From an uncultured Alphaproteobacteria bacterium (lineage in GTDB: Bacteria; Pseudomonadota; Alphaproteobacteria; Sphingomonadales; Sphingomonadaceae), in contig CAIZNH010000010.1 of NCBI GenBank assembly GCA_903934325.1, positions 124,001-188,000 on the forward strand: a stretch of 64,000 nucleotides of DNA, read 5' to 3'. A program made the translations under genes and the position numbers. The notes beneath the pieces were generated by a model. That model was not told where the DNA came from. It searched no databases and saw only the letters and a program-made list of their open reading frames with translations. Below, one piece after another: positions 10,170-20,434 of this stretch (position 1 is its first letter; each line of letters begins with the position of its first letter).

Positions 10170-10532
10170 GTGCCCGACCACGCCACTCCCAACCTCCCCG
10201 CACGCGACTTTGAAGAGACGGCGGCGTTTTTTGCCCGGCTGGGCTTCGAGGAAGACTACCGCTCGGAAGGATGGATGATCCTCTCGCGCGGGAACGCGAC
10301 GCTTGAGTTCTTCCCCTACCCCGATCTCGATCCCTACAAGTCGTCTTTTTCGTGCTGCCTCAGGCTCGATGATCTCGGTGCAATCATGGCGCAGGTCGAA
10401 GCCAGCGGCGTGCCCGATGCGCGGGCCGGCATCCCACGCTATCACCCCGCCGCTACCGATCCGAGCGGACTTACCATCGCCTACCTGATCGACCCGGACG
10501 GCACGCTCATCCGCCTCATCCAGAACGACTGA
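10170..10532 (+). CDS. VOC-family (glyoxalase/bleomycin-resistance-like) protein
   Basis: A 120-residue single-domain protein with the paired beta-alpha-beta modules of the vicinal oxygen chelate fold: DFEETAAFFARLGF near residue 10 and LRLDDLGAIMAQVEASGV near residue 65, ending in the usual FxDPDG-like IDPDGTLIRLIQ. It resembles small bleomycin-resistance-type proteins that bind or sequester a ligand; the substrate cannot be inferred. The start is GTG 10170. It is packed between pyrF (9-base gap) and a GNAT gene (5-base gap). Confidence 0.85.
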   Translation: MPDHATPNLPARDFEETAAFFARLGFEEDYRSEGWMILSRGNATLEFFPYPDLDPYKSSFSCCLRLDDLGAIMAQVEASGVPDARAGIPRYHPAATDPSGLTIAYLIDPDGTLIRLIQND

Positions 10533-10537
10533 ACCCC

Positions 10538-11050
10538 ATGCCAGAAATCACGATCACCCCCGCGTCGGCAGCGGATGCCCCCGCATTGAAGACCCTGCTC
10601 GAGGCCGCCTATCGCGGCGATTCGGCGCGTCAGGGGTGGAACCACGAGGCGGATATTCTCGATGACGAACGCGTCGCCTCGGGCGAGGTCGAGGCGCTGC
10701 TGGCCGATCCCTCGGTGACGATCCTCACCGCGCGGGACGGCGAGGCGCTGATCGGCTGCGTCGCGGTCACCCGCAAGGATGAGGCGCTAGGCTATCTCGG
10801 GATGCTCTGCGTGCTGCCGACCCTGCAATCGGGAGGCCTCGGCCGGCGGCTGCTCGATGCGGCGGAAGATCACGCGCGCGCCCTTGGTCTCACCGCGATG
10901 GAGATGACCGTGATCGACAGCCGTGCAAGCTTGATCGCGTGGTACGAGCGGCGCGGATATGGCTTCACCGGCGAGCGCCGCCCCTTCCCCGTGCTGCGCG
11001 ATCCGCCGGTCAATTTCGTGGTGCTGGAAAAGCCGCTCGGGGCCGCCTAG
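10538..11050 (+). CDS. GNAT-family N-acetyltransferase
   Basis: A 170-residue GNAT protein. The acetyl-CoA binding motif A is visible as LGMLCVLPTLQSGGLGRRLL, where QSGGLG fits Q/RxxGxG/A, and the C-terminal motif B is IAWYERRGYGFTGERRPF. The acceptor substrate is unknown. It lies in a run of closely spaced plus-strand genes between the VOC protein and trpF, so it is probably cotranscribed with them. Confidence 0.9.
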   Translation: MPEITITPASAADAPALKTLLEAAYRGDSARQGWNHEADILDDERVASGEVEALLADPSVTILTARDGEALIGCVAVTRKDEALGYLGMLCVLPTLQSGGLGRRLLDAAEDHARALGLTAMEMTVIDSRASLIAWYERRGYGFTGERRPFPVLRDPPVNFVVLEKPLGAA

Positions 11051-11059
11051 GGACGGGTC

Positions 11060-11685
11060 ATGTCGACCCTCGTAAAGATCTGCGGGCTGAAGACCCCCGA
11101 CACCCTCGCTGCAGCGGTGCAGGCAGGCGCGAGCCATGTCGGCCTTGTCCATTTCGCCAAGAGCCCGCGCCATCTCGACTTTGCCGAGGCGGCAGCTTTG
11201 CGGCGGCAAGTGCCAGCCCACGCCAAGGCGGTGCTGCTGCTGGTGAACCCCTCGCCCGCCCTGCTGGCCGAGGCGGTGCGCTCCATAGCGCCCGATGTCG
11301 TCCAGTTTCACGGGGCCGAGACCCCCGAAATGCTCGCCCGCTTCCGCACCGAAACCGGGATCGAGGCATGGCGCGCGCTCGGCGTCAAAGACCCGTCTGA
11401 CCTCGATCAGGCCGCTGCCTTTCGCGGCGCGGCAGACCGCCTGCTGCTCGATGCGCCAGCCTCGGGCCTGCCGGGCGGCAATGGCACGAGCTTTGACTGG
11501 AGCATCCTCACCCACTGGCAGGCGCCGGTGGCCTGGGGGCTTGCGGGCGGGCTCACCCCCGCCAATGTCGGCGAAGCCATCCGGCTCACCAATGCGCCGC
11601 TCGTGGATACATCCTCGGGGGTCGAGCGTTCTGCGGGAATCAAGGACGTGGACAAGATCACGGCCTTCTGCAAAGCGGCACACCT

Positions 11686-11689
<4 letters not shown>
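11060..11689 (+). CDS. trpF: Phosphoribosylanthranilate isomerase
   Basis: Catalyses the Amadori rearrangement of phosphoribosylanthranilate in tryptophan synthesis. The 209-residue TIM barrel begins [15 protein letters not shown], with the general base Cys8, and has the phosphate-binding loop [11 protein letters not shown] and the acid VDTSSGVE near the end. The ATG start overlaps nothing; the stop overlaps trpB (ATGA at 11686-11689). The trpF-trpB-trpA order, separate from the anthranilate genes, is usual in alphaproteobacteria. Confidence 0.97.
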
Positions 11690-12896
<1,207 letters not shown>

Positions 12897-12900
<4 letters not shown>

Positions 12901-13079
12901 ACGGTCGTCAGGTCGTCACGCTGATCGCACTCGCTGTAACCATTGGGCTCTTGGGGATATTCTGGCTCATCGGCGGTGTCATTCCATGGTTTCGTTCTGA
13001 AGCCGCGCTCGCTGTCGGACTGCCAGTCATCATCGCAATAGCTATTCTCGCCCCGGCGTTTCGGAGCCGACTGAAATGA
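12897..13079 (+). CDS. Small two-helix membrane protein between trpB and trpA
   Basis: A 60-residue protein starting at TTG 12897, which overlaps the trpB TGA stop, and ending in a TGA that overlaps the trpA ATG (ATGA). It is nearly all membrane: helices at about residues 6-26 and 31-52, with the link WFRSEAA and a basic end SRLK. Both overlaps suggest translational coupling inside the trp cluster. I do not recognise a family. The frame stays open upstream inside trpB, but that portion is a shadow. Confidence 0.65.
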
Positions 13080-13861
13080 CCCGCCTCTCCACCACCTTCG
13101 CCGCCCCTCGCCCCGCGCTCGTCTGCTTCATCACAGCAGGCGATGGCGACACCGCGGCCAATCTCGATGCGCTGGTGGAAGCCGGCGCGGATGTGATCGA
13201 ACTGGGCATGCCCTTCACCGATCCGATGGCCGATGGCCCCGCGATCCAGAGCGCCAATCTGCGCTCGCTGGGTGCGGGCACGACCACAGCCGATGTGCTG
13301 CGCTACGCCGCCGAATTCCGCGCCCGCCACCCCAACGTGCCGCTGGTGCTGATGGGCTATGCCAACCCGATGGTGCGGCGTGGTCCCGAGTGGTTTGCCG
13401 AGGCCGCAGCCGCTGCCGGCGTTGACGGCGTCATCTGCGTCGACATTCCGCCTGAGGAAGACGACGCACTCGGCCCGGCCCTGCGTGCCAATGGCATCGC
13501 CCCGATCCGCCTCGCCACGCCGACGACCGACGCCGCGCGGCTGCCGCAGGTGCTCGAAGGCAGCGAGGGCTTTCTCTACTACGTCTCGGTCGCCGGGATC
13601 ACCGGCAAGCAACAGGCCCAGATCGCAAGCATCGAAGAGAATGTTTCGCGCATCAAGGAATCGGCCACCATTCCCGTCGCGGTCGGCTTTGGCGTGCGGA
13701 CGCCCGAGCAGGCGGCGGAAATCGCCAAGGTCGCTGACGGCGTGGTGGTCGGCTCGGCGCTCGTCGAAATCTGCGGCGCATATGGCGCTGAGGCTCCGGC
13801 CAAGCTAAGGGAGCTGACGTCTGCTCTCGCCCACGCGGTCCACACCGCCCGACAGGACTAA
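13076..13861 (+). CDS. trpA: Tryptophan synthase alpha chain
   Basis: Splits indole-3-glycerol phosphate to indole, which is channelled to TrpB. The 261-residue TIM barrel has the catalytic motif ELGMPFTDPMADGP with Glu42 and Asp53 in the places of the two catalytic acids of the Escherichia coli enzyme, and YYVSVAGITGK near residue 165. ATG overlaps the preceding small gene by 4 bases. accD follows after 6 bases, as in many alphaproteobacteria. Confidence 0.98.
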   Translation: MTRLSTTFAAPRPALVCFITAGDGDTAANLDALVEAGADVIELGMPFTDPMADGPAIQSANLRSLGAGTTTADVLRYAAEFRARHPNVPLVLMGYANPMVRRGPEWFAEAAAAAGVDGVICVDIPPEEDDALGPALRANGIAPIRLATPTTDAARLPQVLEGSEGFLYYVSVAGITGKQQAQIASIEENVSRIKESATIPVAVGFGVRTPEQAAEIAKVADGVVVGSALVEICGAYGAEAPAKLRELTSALAHAVHTARQD

Positions 13862-13867
13862 CGCAAC

Positions 13868-14719
13868 ATGAACTGGTTCACCCGCGTCCGCAATTCCCTT
13901 GGCTTCTCTCAGGAGAAGAAGACCACCGAGAAGGATCTGTGGATCAAGTGCCCGTCGTGCCAGGAAATGCTGTTCGTGGCCGATTACGAAGCGAACCAGT
14001 CGGTCTGCCCGAAATGCGAGCACCACGGGCGGATCGGCGCGGATGCGCGGCTCGATCTGCTGCTTGATCCGGGCTACGAAATTCTCCCCCTGCCCAAGGT
14101 GACCGAGGACCCGCTGGGCTTCAAGGACACCAAGAAATATACCGACCGCCTGAAGGCCGCGCGCGCCGCGAACCCGCATGAGGACGCCTTCGTCACCGGC
14201 TCGGGCACCATTGCCACGCGGCCTGCGGTTGTCGGCGTGCAGGACTTCAGCTTCATGGGTGGCTCGATGGGCATGGCCGTGGGTCAGGCCTTCTGCGAAG
14301 GCGCGCAAAAGGCGCTGGATCGCCGCTGCGCCTATATCGTGGTGACGGCGGCGGGCGGTGCGCGAATGCAGGAGGGGATACTCAGCCTCATGCAGATGCC
14401 GCGCGCCACGGTGATGACGCGCCGCCTCAAGACCGCAGGCCTGCCCTACATCGTGGTGCTGACCGATCCGACCACCGGCGGGGTCACCGCGAGCTATGCC
14501 ATGCTCGGTGACATCCACATTGCCGAGCCCGGCGCGCTCATCGGTTTTGCCGGCCAGCGCGTGATCCAGGACACGATCCGCGAGCAGCTGCCCGAGGGCT
14601 TCCAGCGCGCTGAATATCTCCACAAGCACGGCATGGTCGACATGGTGGTGCACCGCCGCGATCTGAAGGAGACGCTGGCGCAGGTGCTCGACTATCTCCA
14701 GCCGGTGAAGGCGGCGTAA
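13868..14719 (+). CDS. accD: Acetyl-CoA carboxylase carboxyltransferase subunit beta
   Basis: With AccA forms the carboxyltransferase that makes malonyl-CoA for fatty acid synthesis. The 283-residue protein has an N-terminal zinc ribbon (Cys28, Cys31, Cys47, Cys50 in CPSC...CPKC), then the crotonase-like carboxyltransferase domain with [15 protein letters not shown] and [16 protein letters not shown]. Size is typical. It is placed between trpA (6 bases) and folC (7 bases) in one probable operon. Confidence 0.98.
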   Translation: MNWFTRVRNSLGFSQEKKTTEKDLWIKCPSCQEMLFVADYEANQSVCPKCEHHGRIGADARLDLLLDPGYEILPLPKVTEDPLGFKDTKKYTDRLKAARAANPHEDAFVTGSGTIATRPAVVGVQDFSFMGGSMGMAVGQAFCEGAQKALDRRCAYIVVTAAGGARMQEGILSLMQMPRATVMTRRLKTAGLPYIVVLTDPTTGGVTASYAMLGDIHIAEPGALIGFAGQRVIQDTIREQLPEGFQRAEYLHKHGMVDMVVHRRDLKETLAQVLDYLQPVKAA

Positions 14720-14726
14720 CGCACCC

Positions 14727-16043
14727 ATGCGCGACTTTGGTCGCTCGGACGACCCGCGCGTTCAGGCACAGCTTGATCGCCTTGGCGCACTGAGCCTTCC
14801 CCAAGGGCGTTTGGGGCTGGAGACGATCCGCGCGCTTATGGAGCGGCTCGGCAATCCGCATCGCAGGTTGCCGCCAGTGTTCCATGTCGCTGGGACCAAT
14901 GGCAAGGGATCGACCTGCGCCTTCCTTCGCGCTTGCCTTGAGGCAGAGGGCTACAAGGTCCACGTCACCACCTCGCCGCATCTGGTGCGCTACAACGAGC
15001 GTATCCGGCTGGCGGGCGAGTTGATCTCCGACGCCATGCTCGCCGATGTTCTGGCCGAGGTGCTGGATGCCGGCGAAGACTTGGGCCCCAGCTTCTTCGA
15101 AGTCACCATCGCCGCCGCCTTCCTCGCCTTCAGCCGCACCCCCGCTGACGTATGCGTCGTCGAAGTCGGCATGGGCGGGCGCTTCGATGCGACCAATGTG
15201 CTGGAGCCCGATGTGCTGGCTGCCTGCGGGATCGCGGCGCTCGGCCTCGATCACGAACGCTTCCTGCTCGCGCCGGAAGAGGGCGTGCCGACCGAACCGA
15301 TGGCGCGGATCGCCTTCGAGAAGGCAGGGATCGCCAAGCGTGGCGTTCCGCTGGTGACGCTCGGCACCTGGCACCTGCCCGAATCCCGGACGGCAATCGA
15401 GAAGGTCGCGGCCAAGGTCGACGCGCCGATATACCCGGCAGGCCTTTATGGCGCATGGGCCGCCAAGACCGGCGGGGGTAACGGGCGGCTGATCTATGGC
15501 GAGGGCCAGGCCTGCTATTTCCATACGCCCCCGATCGGGCTTCCCGGCCATCACCAGATCCAGAACGCGGGTCTCGCGGTCGCCATGTTGCGCTTTCAGG
15601 ACAAGGTGCAGGTGAGCGAGGCCGCGATGAAGGCTGGCATAGCCGGCGCCCGCTGGCCCGCGCGGATGCAGCGCCTCAATGCGGGTCCGCTGACAGGCGC
15701 ACGCGAGGTCTGGCTCGACGGCGGGCACAACCCGCAGGCAGGCGCGATGATCGGCGCGCACTTCGAAGGGCAGCGCCTCCACCTTGTGATCGGCATGATC
15801 GGGGGGAAGGATCCGGCCTCGCTGATTGGCCCGCTCGGACCATCGCTCGCCAGTATTACCGCTGTCCCGGTGCCGGGGCACGACTGGCACCCGGCCTCTG
15901 CCTTTGGCCCCAATGCCCGCGCTGCCCCTAACGTGTCATCCGCGCTGGCCATGATCCCCGACGACGGGTTGCCGGTGCTGATCGCAGGCTCGCTCTACCT
16001 CGCGGGCGAAGTGTTGCGGCTGAACGACGAAATCCCCACCTAG
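14727..16043 (+). CDS. folC: Folylpolyglutamate synthase / dihydrofolate synthase
   Basis: Adds glutamate to folates and, in the bifunctional form, to dihydropteroate. The 438-residue Mur-ligase-family protein has the ATP loop GTNGKGST (residues 56-63), the conserved TSPHLVRYNERIR, EVGMGGRFDATN and the C-terminal WLDGGHNPQA. The stop codon TAG shares bases with the oppositely directed AmpG-like gene, so the two genes end on each other at CTAG (16040-16043). Confidence 0.96.
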   Translation: MRDFGRSDDPRVQAQLDRLGALSLPQGRLGLETIRALMERLGNPHRRLPPVFHVAGTNGKGSTCAFLRACLEAEGYKVHVTTSPHLVRYNERIRLAGELISDAMLADVLAEVLDAGEDLGPSFFEVTIAAAFLAFSRTPADVCVVEVGMGGRFDATNVLEPDVLAACGIAALGLDHERFLLAPEEGVPTEPMARIAFEKAGIAKRGVPLVTLGTWHLPESRTAIEKVAAKVDAPIYPAGLYGAWAAKTGGGNGRLIYGEGQACYFHTPPIGLPGHHQIQNAGLAVAMLRFQDKVQVSEAAMKAGIAGARWPARMQRLNAGPLTGAREVWLDGGHNPQAGAMIGAHFEGQRLHLVIGMIGGKDPASLIGPLGPSLASITAVPVPGHDWHPASAFGPNARAAPNVSSALAMIPDDGLPVLIAGSLYLAGEVLRLNDEIPT

Positions 16044-17752
16044 AGCTCCGGCTCAGGCGGCGGAGCGTTCTCCGCCCGCCCCGAACGCGCCTGCCGTCCC
16101 CATTCGATCACGCACAGCACCACGGCAAAGCCGCCGATCCCGGTCGTCAGCAGGAACACGTCGTAATAGCCGCGCTCCTCGATCATCTGGCCCAAGGCAG
16201 GGCGGCCCAGCGTCCCCACCAGCATCGTCAGCGAGGACAGCAGCGCATATTGCACCGCGCTGTAGCCCTTGGCGACGACGCTCGAAAGATAGGCGACAAA
16301 GGCCGCGCCCGCGATGCCGACCGCGATGTTCTCGGCTCCGATCGTCAGCATCAGCCGCGCCATACGATCATCCGCGCCGAACTGGCCAGCCAGCCAGGTG
16401 AAGCCTGTGAGGTCGCTCGCGGCTTGCATCCGCGCGCCGCCCAGCGCGAGATCGGCGTAAAGCAGGTTGGTCAGCGCCGCGATCACCGCGCCCAGCGTCA
16501 GCGTGGTCATGCGGCCGATGACGCTGAGCAGGGTGCCGCCCAGCGCCAGCCCGACGATCAGAGCGCCGACACCGAAGAACTTGGATGCAATCGCCACCTC
16601 GTCCTTCGTGTATTGCAGCTCGCCCAGATAGAACGGGTAGGCAAAGCTGCCCCAGATCGCATCGGTGATGCGGTAGGACAGCACCAGCGCGATCACCAGC
16701 ACCGCCGCCCATTTCAATCGCCCGATGATCTCTGCCAGCGGCAGGATCAGCGCGCGATAGCCATGATCGAGCGCGGTATCGAGCGGGCCGTTCGCTGGCG
16801 CAGCGGTGGCCAGCACATGGCGGCCCTGCTTGCGCATCGCTTCGAGCCAGCCCGCGATCAGCCCCGGGATCACCACCGTCGCGATCACGATCAGCGGGCC
16901 CATCTGGCTGACGAACTCGGTCGAATTCGGGCGTGCTTCAGGCGTTGCGGTCAATGAGCGGATCATGAAATCGAGCACCACCACCAGCGCCCAGCCCCAT
17001 AGCAGCGCGACCGCTGCGAGCGCAAAGCCGCGCACCCGGGGCACGATCTGGCCGGCGCTGCGCAGCGTGCCCAGATTGGCGCGCTCGCTCTCCAGCGCGG
17101 CGGCCGAGCGTTCCGCATCGGGCGCGAAGAGGCCGAGGAAGCCGACGAACAGCAGAATGCCGCCCATGCTGGCAAAGACAGTGGGCCAGCCCATACGCTC
17201 GGCCATGAACAGCGCCAGAGCGCCGCCCACCAGTGCCGCGATGCGATAGCCCATCTGGTGCACGGTCGAGAGGATGTCGATGGTCGCCACCTCGTCCGCC
17301 ACATCGACCCGCCAGGCATCGATCACCACGTCCTGCGTCGCGCTCGCGAAGGCGCCGATCCCGGCCAGCAGCGAAAACACGCCAAGCGCGGACAGGGGAT
17401 CGAACAGGGACAAGGTCACCAGAATGGCACCGAGCAGCAATTGCGCGGTGACGATCCACTGCTTGCGCTTGCCCAGCCGGCGCAGCCCCGGAAGGTCGAC
17501 CCGATCGAGCGCGGGCGACCACAGGAACTTGAAGGCATAGGCAAGGCCCACCAGCGAAAACACGCCCATGGTCTCGACATCGACCTTGGCATCGGTCAGC
17601 CACGCGTAGAGCGTGCCGAGAAGCAACGCGTAGGGCAGCCCGCTGGCAAAGCCGAACAGCAGGACATAGCCGGTCTTGGGATGGCGCAGCGAAGCCGCCA
17701 GCATCAGCCAGCGCGACAGGCGCGAGGGGGTTTCAAGAGCGGCGTCGGCCAT
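16040..17752 (-). CDS. ampG: AmpG-like muropeptide MFS permease
   Basis: An integral membrane transporter of about 570 residues with at least 12 predicted helices and the AmpG start [20 protein letters not shown], plus the loop [26 protein letters not shown] seen in parts (SPALDR, GKRKQW). AmpG imports anhydro-muropeptides for wall recycling and can influence beta-lactamase induction. It is longer than the Escherichia coli protein because of extra central sequence near residue 280-330. The start could be ATG 17764 or ATG 17752; neither has a strong ribosome site, and I prefer 17752. Confidence 0.85.
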   Translation of the reverse strand: MADAALETPSRLSRWLMLAASLRHPKTGYVLLFGFASGLPYALLLGTLYAWLTDAKVDVETMGVFSLVGLAYAFKFLWSPALDRVDLPGLRRLGKRKQWIVTAQLLLGAILVTLSLFDPLSALGVFSLLAGIGAFASATQDVVIDAWRVDVADEVATIDILSTVHQMGYRIAALVGGALALFMAERMGWPTVFASMGGILLFVGFLGLFAPDAERSAAALESERANLGTLRSAGQIVPRVRGFALAAVALLWGWALVVVLDFMIRSLTATPEARPNSTEFVSQMGPLIVIATVVIPGLIAGWLEAMRKQGRHVLATAAPANGPLDTALDHGYRALILPLAEIIGRLKWAAVLVIALVLSYRITDAIWGSFAYPFYLGELQYTKDEVAIASKFFGVGALIVGLALGGTLLSVIGRMTTLTLGAVIAALTNLLYADLALGGARMQAASDLTGFTWLAGQFGADDRMARLMLTIGAENIAVGIAGAAFVAYLSSVVAKGYSAVQYALLSSLTMLVGTLGRPALGQMIEERGYYDVFLLTTGIGGFAVVLCVIEWGRQARSGRAENAPPPEPEL

Positions 17753-17838
17753 GGCAGATCCCATCTGTTCGGGCAGCGGTTTGCGCCGGCCCGGTTTCGT
17801 GGCACACTAGGCCGGGAGACGAGGATGAGAAAAGAGCG

Positions 17839-18999
17839 ATGAACGCCGCAGCAACAGATATGCCCACATTGCGCCCCACGCCGGGCCAATTGGCCCTGGC
17901 CGAGGCGATCCGCGGCGGGGTAGGACGACAGGCGGGCGGGATCCAGACCGTTCCGGCCAGCAATTACACCTGCCCCGATCACTTCGCGCGCGAGAAGGCC
18001 GCGCTGTTCGATCGCTTGCCGCAGGTGATCGCGCCGTCCGCTCTGCTGCCCGAGCCCGGCATGGCGGTGCCGCATGATGCCACCGGCCGGCCGCTGCTCA
18101 TCACTCGCGACAATGACGGCCGCGCGCACGTATTCCTCAACGTCTGCCGCCACCGCGGCACGCGGCTGGTAGAAGGCAGCGAGGTGCAATGCGCCAAGCG
18201 GCTCATCTGCCCCTATCACGCCTGGACCTACAGGCTCGATGGCGGCCTGATGGCCCTGCCCCGGCCCGAGACCTTCCCGGGGCTCGACAAGGCGGATTTC
18301 GGGCTGGTCGAACTGCCTAGCCTTGAAGCGGGCGGACTGATCTGGTTCGCCCCTGACGCGGGCGCGGACTTTACCGATGCCGCGCGGCTGGGCGAGGATC
18401 TCGATGCCTTTGCAGTCGGCAAGGCGCACCTGTTCCGGCGCAAGCTTCACACGGTAAATGGCAACTGGAAGCTCATCATGGATGCCTTTCTCGAAAGCTA
18501 CCATGTCACGCGCCTCCACGCGGCCACCATCGGCCCTTTCTTCAAGGACGGGATCACCGCAGGCGACCAGATCGGCCCGCACCAGCGCTCCGCTGTCGGC
18601 CGGCTGGAGGAGATGGAGCGCGTCGATCTCACCGACATGGCGGCCCTGCGCCGCGTGGTGACCTTCGCCTACCAACTGCTCCCCGCAACCATCATTGTCC
18701 CCAGCCCCGATTACGTGAACGTGATGGTGCTGATGCCGCAGTCGGCAGACCTCACGCTGGTCGAGGATTTCATGCTCATCCCCGAGGCGCCCGCGACCGA
18801 AAAGGCGCTGGCCCATTGGGAAAAGAGCTGGAATCTGCTGGATGGCGGGGTGTTTGCGAGCGAGGATTTCCGCGCCGCCGAACTCGGCCAACAGGGGCTT
18901 TCATCGGGCGCGGTGGATCACATTACCCTCGGCACGCTCGAAGGCGGGATCGCGCGGTTCGACCAGATCGTCAGCGAAGCCTTGCGGGCGGCCCCCTGA
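17839..18999 (+). CDS. Rieske non-haem iron oxygenase, alpha subunit
   Basis: A 386-residue protein of the aromatic-ring-hydroxylating oxygenase family. The Rieske cluster ligands are Cys103-x-His105 (CRHRG) and Cys124-x2-His127 (CPYHAW); the mononuclear iron site includes His222 and His227 in ESYHVTRLH. No reductase, ferredoxin or beta subunit gene is nearby, and the substrate is not evident; related genes act on aromatic rings or on quaternary amines. It is divergent from the AmpG-like gene, with 86 bases between them. Confidence 0.92.
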   Translation: MNAAATDMPTLRPTPGQLALAEAIRGGVGRQAGGIQTVPASNYTCPDHFAREKAALFDRLPQVIAPSALLPEPGMAVPHDATGRPLLITRDNDGRAHVFLNVCRHRGTRLVEGSEVQCAKRLICPYHAWTYRLDGGLMALPRPETFPGLDKADFGLVELPSLEAGGLIWFAPDAGADFTDAARLGEDLDAFAVGKAHLFRRKLHTVNGNWKLIMDAFLESYHVTRLHAATIGPFFKDGITAGDQIGPHQRSAVGRLEEMERVDLTDMAALRRVVTFAYQLLPATIIVPSPDYVNVMVLMPQSADLTLVEDFMLIPEAPATEKALAHWEKSWNLLDGGVFASEDFRAAELGQQGLSSGAVDHITLGTLEGGIARFDQIVSEALRAAP

Positions 19000-19018
19000 G
19001 CGCCTAGTCGCCGCCCCC

Positions 19019-19810
19019 ATGCCCACCCATCCCCCCCGCTCCGAAAATCGCCCCGAGGGCGAACGCATTGCCAAGCTGCTCGCCCGTGCAGGGATCGCCA
19101 GCCGCCGCGAGGTCGAGCGGATGATCGCCGACGGGCGCGTCGCGCTTGACGGCCAGGTGCTCGAAACCCCGGCGACGATCCTTCCCGGCCTCAGGGGCGT
19201 GACAGTGGACGGCAAGCCCGTGACCGCTGCCGAGCCGACCCGCCTGTTCGCCTTCCACAAGCCGACCGGCCTCATCACGGCCGAGCGCGATCCGGCCGGT
19301 CGCCCGACGATCTACACCGCCTTGCGCAACGCCCTGCCCAAGGGCGCGGGCCGGGTGATGCCGGTCGGGCGGCTCGATCTCAACACCGAAGGCCTGCTGC
19401 TTTTGACCAATGACGGCGAAGTGAAGCGCCGCCTTGAACTGCCAGCCTCGGGCGTGCCGCGCACGTACCGCGCCCGTGCCTTTGGCGCAGTCAGTCAGGA
19501 ACAGCTCGAAGACCTGATCGAAGGGGTCGAGATCGACGGCGTGCGCTACGGCTCGATCGACGCCAATCTGGAGCGGTCATCGGGCCGCAACCTGTGGATC
19601 GAAATGACCATCACCGAGGGCAAGAACCGCGAAGTGCGGCGCGTGCTCGAACATCTCGGCCTTCAGGTGAACCGCCTGATCCGTGTGGGTTATGGTCCTT
19701 TCCACCTCGGCGATTTGCCCCGCGGCCAGGCGGTGGAGCTCACCGGCAAGCCGGTCGACCGCTTCCTCGCCGACCTCGCCCGGGGCGGCGCCAAGGGCGC
19801 GGCCAAGTGA
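19019..19810 (+). CDS. Pseudouridine synthase, RluB/RsuA family
   Basis: A 263-residue protein with an N-terminal S4 RNA-binding domain (RIAKLLARAGIASRREVERMI in part) and the RsuA-type catalytic domain with GRLDLNTEGLLLLTNDG, where Asp120 is the nucleophile. It probably modifies 23S rRNA, as RluB does, though 16S action cannot be excluded. ATG 19019 matches the family N-terminus. The TGA stop overlaps the GTG start of rsmD, an arrangement often seen in alphaproteobacteria. Confidence 0.93.
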   Translation: MPTHPPRSENRPEGERIAKLLARAGIASRREVERMIADGRVALDGQVLETPATILPGLRGVTVDGKPVTAAEPTRLFAFHKPTGLITAERDPAGRPTIYTALRNALPKGAGRVMPVGRLDLNTEGLLLLTNDGEVKRRLELPASGVPRTYRARAFGAVSQEQLEDLIEGVEIDGVRYGSIDANLERSSGRNLWIEMTITEGKNREVRRVLEHLGLQVNRLIRVGYGPFHLGDLPRGQAVELTGKPVDRFLADLARGGAKGAAK

Positions 19811-20361
19811 GGATCATCGCCGGCCAGTGGCGCGGTCGCAAGCTGGTTGCCCTAAAGGGTGAGGCCACCCGCCCCACAGCCGACCGGACCCGCGAGACGC
19901 TGTTCTCGATGCTGACAAGCCGCCTCGGCGATTTCGAAGGATTGCAGGTCGCCGATCTGTTTGCAGGCTCGGGCGCGCTAGGGCTCGAGGCGCTTTCGCG
20001 CGGGGCGGCAACCTGCCTCTTCGTCGAACAGGACCGCGCAGCGCTCGATGCGATCCGCGCCAATATCACCGCGCTTGGCGTGCGCGATCAGGCCCGTGTC
20101 GAGGCAGGCTCGGCCACGCAATTGCGCGCTATGCCCCAGCCGCTCGATCTGATCTTCGCCGATCCGCCCTATCGTTCGGGCGCGGGCGACGTCGCGCTCG
20201 ACCGGCTGCTGCGATTGGGCTGGATCGGGCCGCAGACCTGGATCAGCCTCGAGACCGCGTTCAACGAGGATCCTGAGATCAAGGGCCTTGCGCTTGATAC
20301 GACGCGCAAGGTCGGGAAGGCCAAACTCAGCCTGCTGCGGCTCGACGTGTCCGGGGCCTAA
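19807..20361 (+). CDS. rsmD: 16S rRNA (guanine966-N2)-methyltransferase
   Basis: A 184-residue SAM-dependent methylase beginning MRIIAGQWRGRKL with GTG at 19807, overlapping the upstream stop (GTGA). It has the SAM loop DLFAGSGALGLEALSRG and the N2-guanine motif DPPY at residues 119-122. The length matches RsmD. It follows the pseudouridine synthase directly, so both rRNA-modifying enzymes are probably made from one message. Confidence 0.95.
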   Translation: MRIIAGQWRGRKLVALKGEATRPTADRTRETLFSMLTSRLGDFEGLQVADLFAGSGALGLEALSRGAATCLFVEQDRAALDAIRANITALGVRDQARVEAGSATQLRAMPQPLDLIFADPPYRSGAGDVALDRLLRLGWIGPQTWISLETAFNEDPEIKGLALDTTRKVGKAKLSLLRLDVSGA

Positions 20362-20409
20362 GCTACGCGGTCGATAAGCCGTCCGGGAACGCTTGCCCGC
20401 GCCCGGATT

Positions 20410-20424
20410 GTTCCCTACCTGTTC
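20410..20424 (+). promoter_or_regulatory. LexA (SOS) operator before uvrD
   Basis: GTTCCCTACCTGTTC fits the alphaproteobacterial SOS box GTTC-N7-GTTC exactly and ends 10 bases before the uvrD ATG. It differs by one base from the box before recA in this window (38900-38914, read on the minus strand). LexA binding here would control uvrD by DNA damage. Confidence 0.8.
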
Positions 20425-20434
20425 GCATGAGATC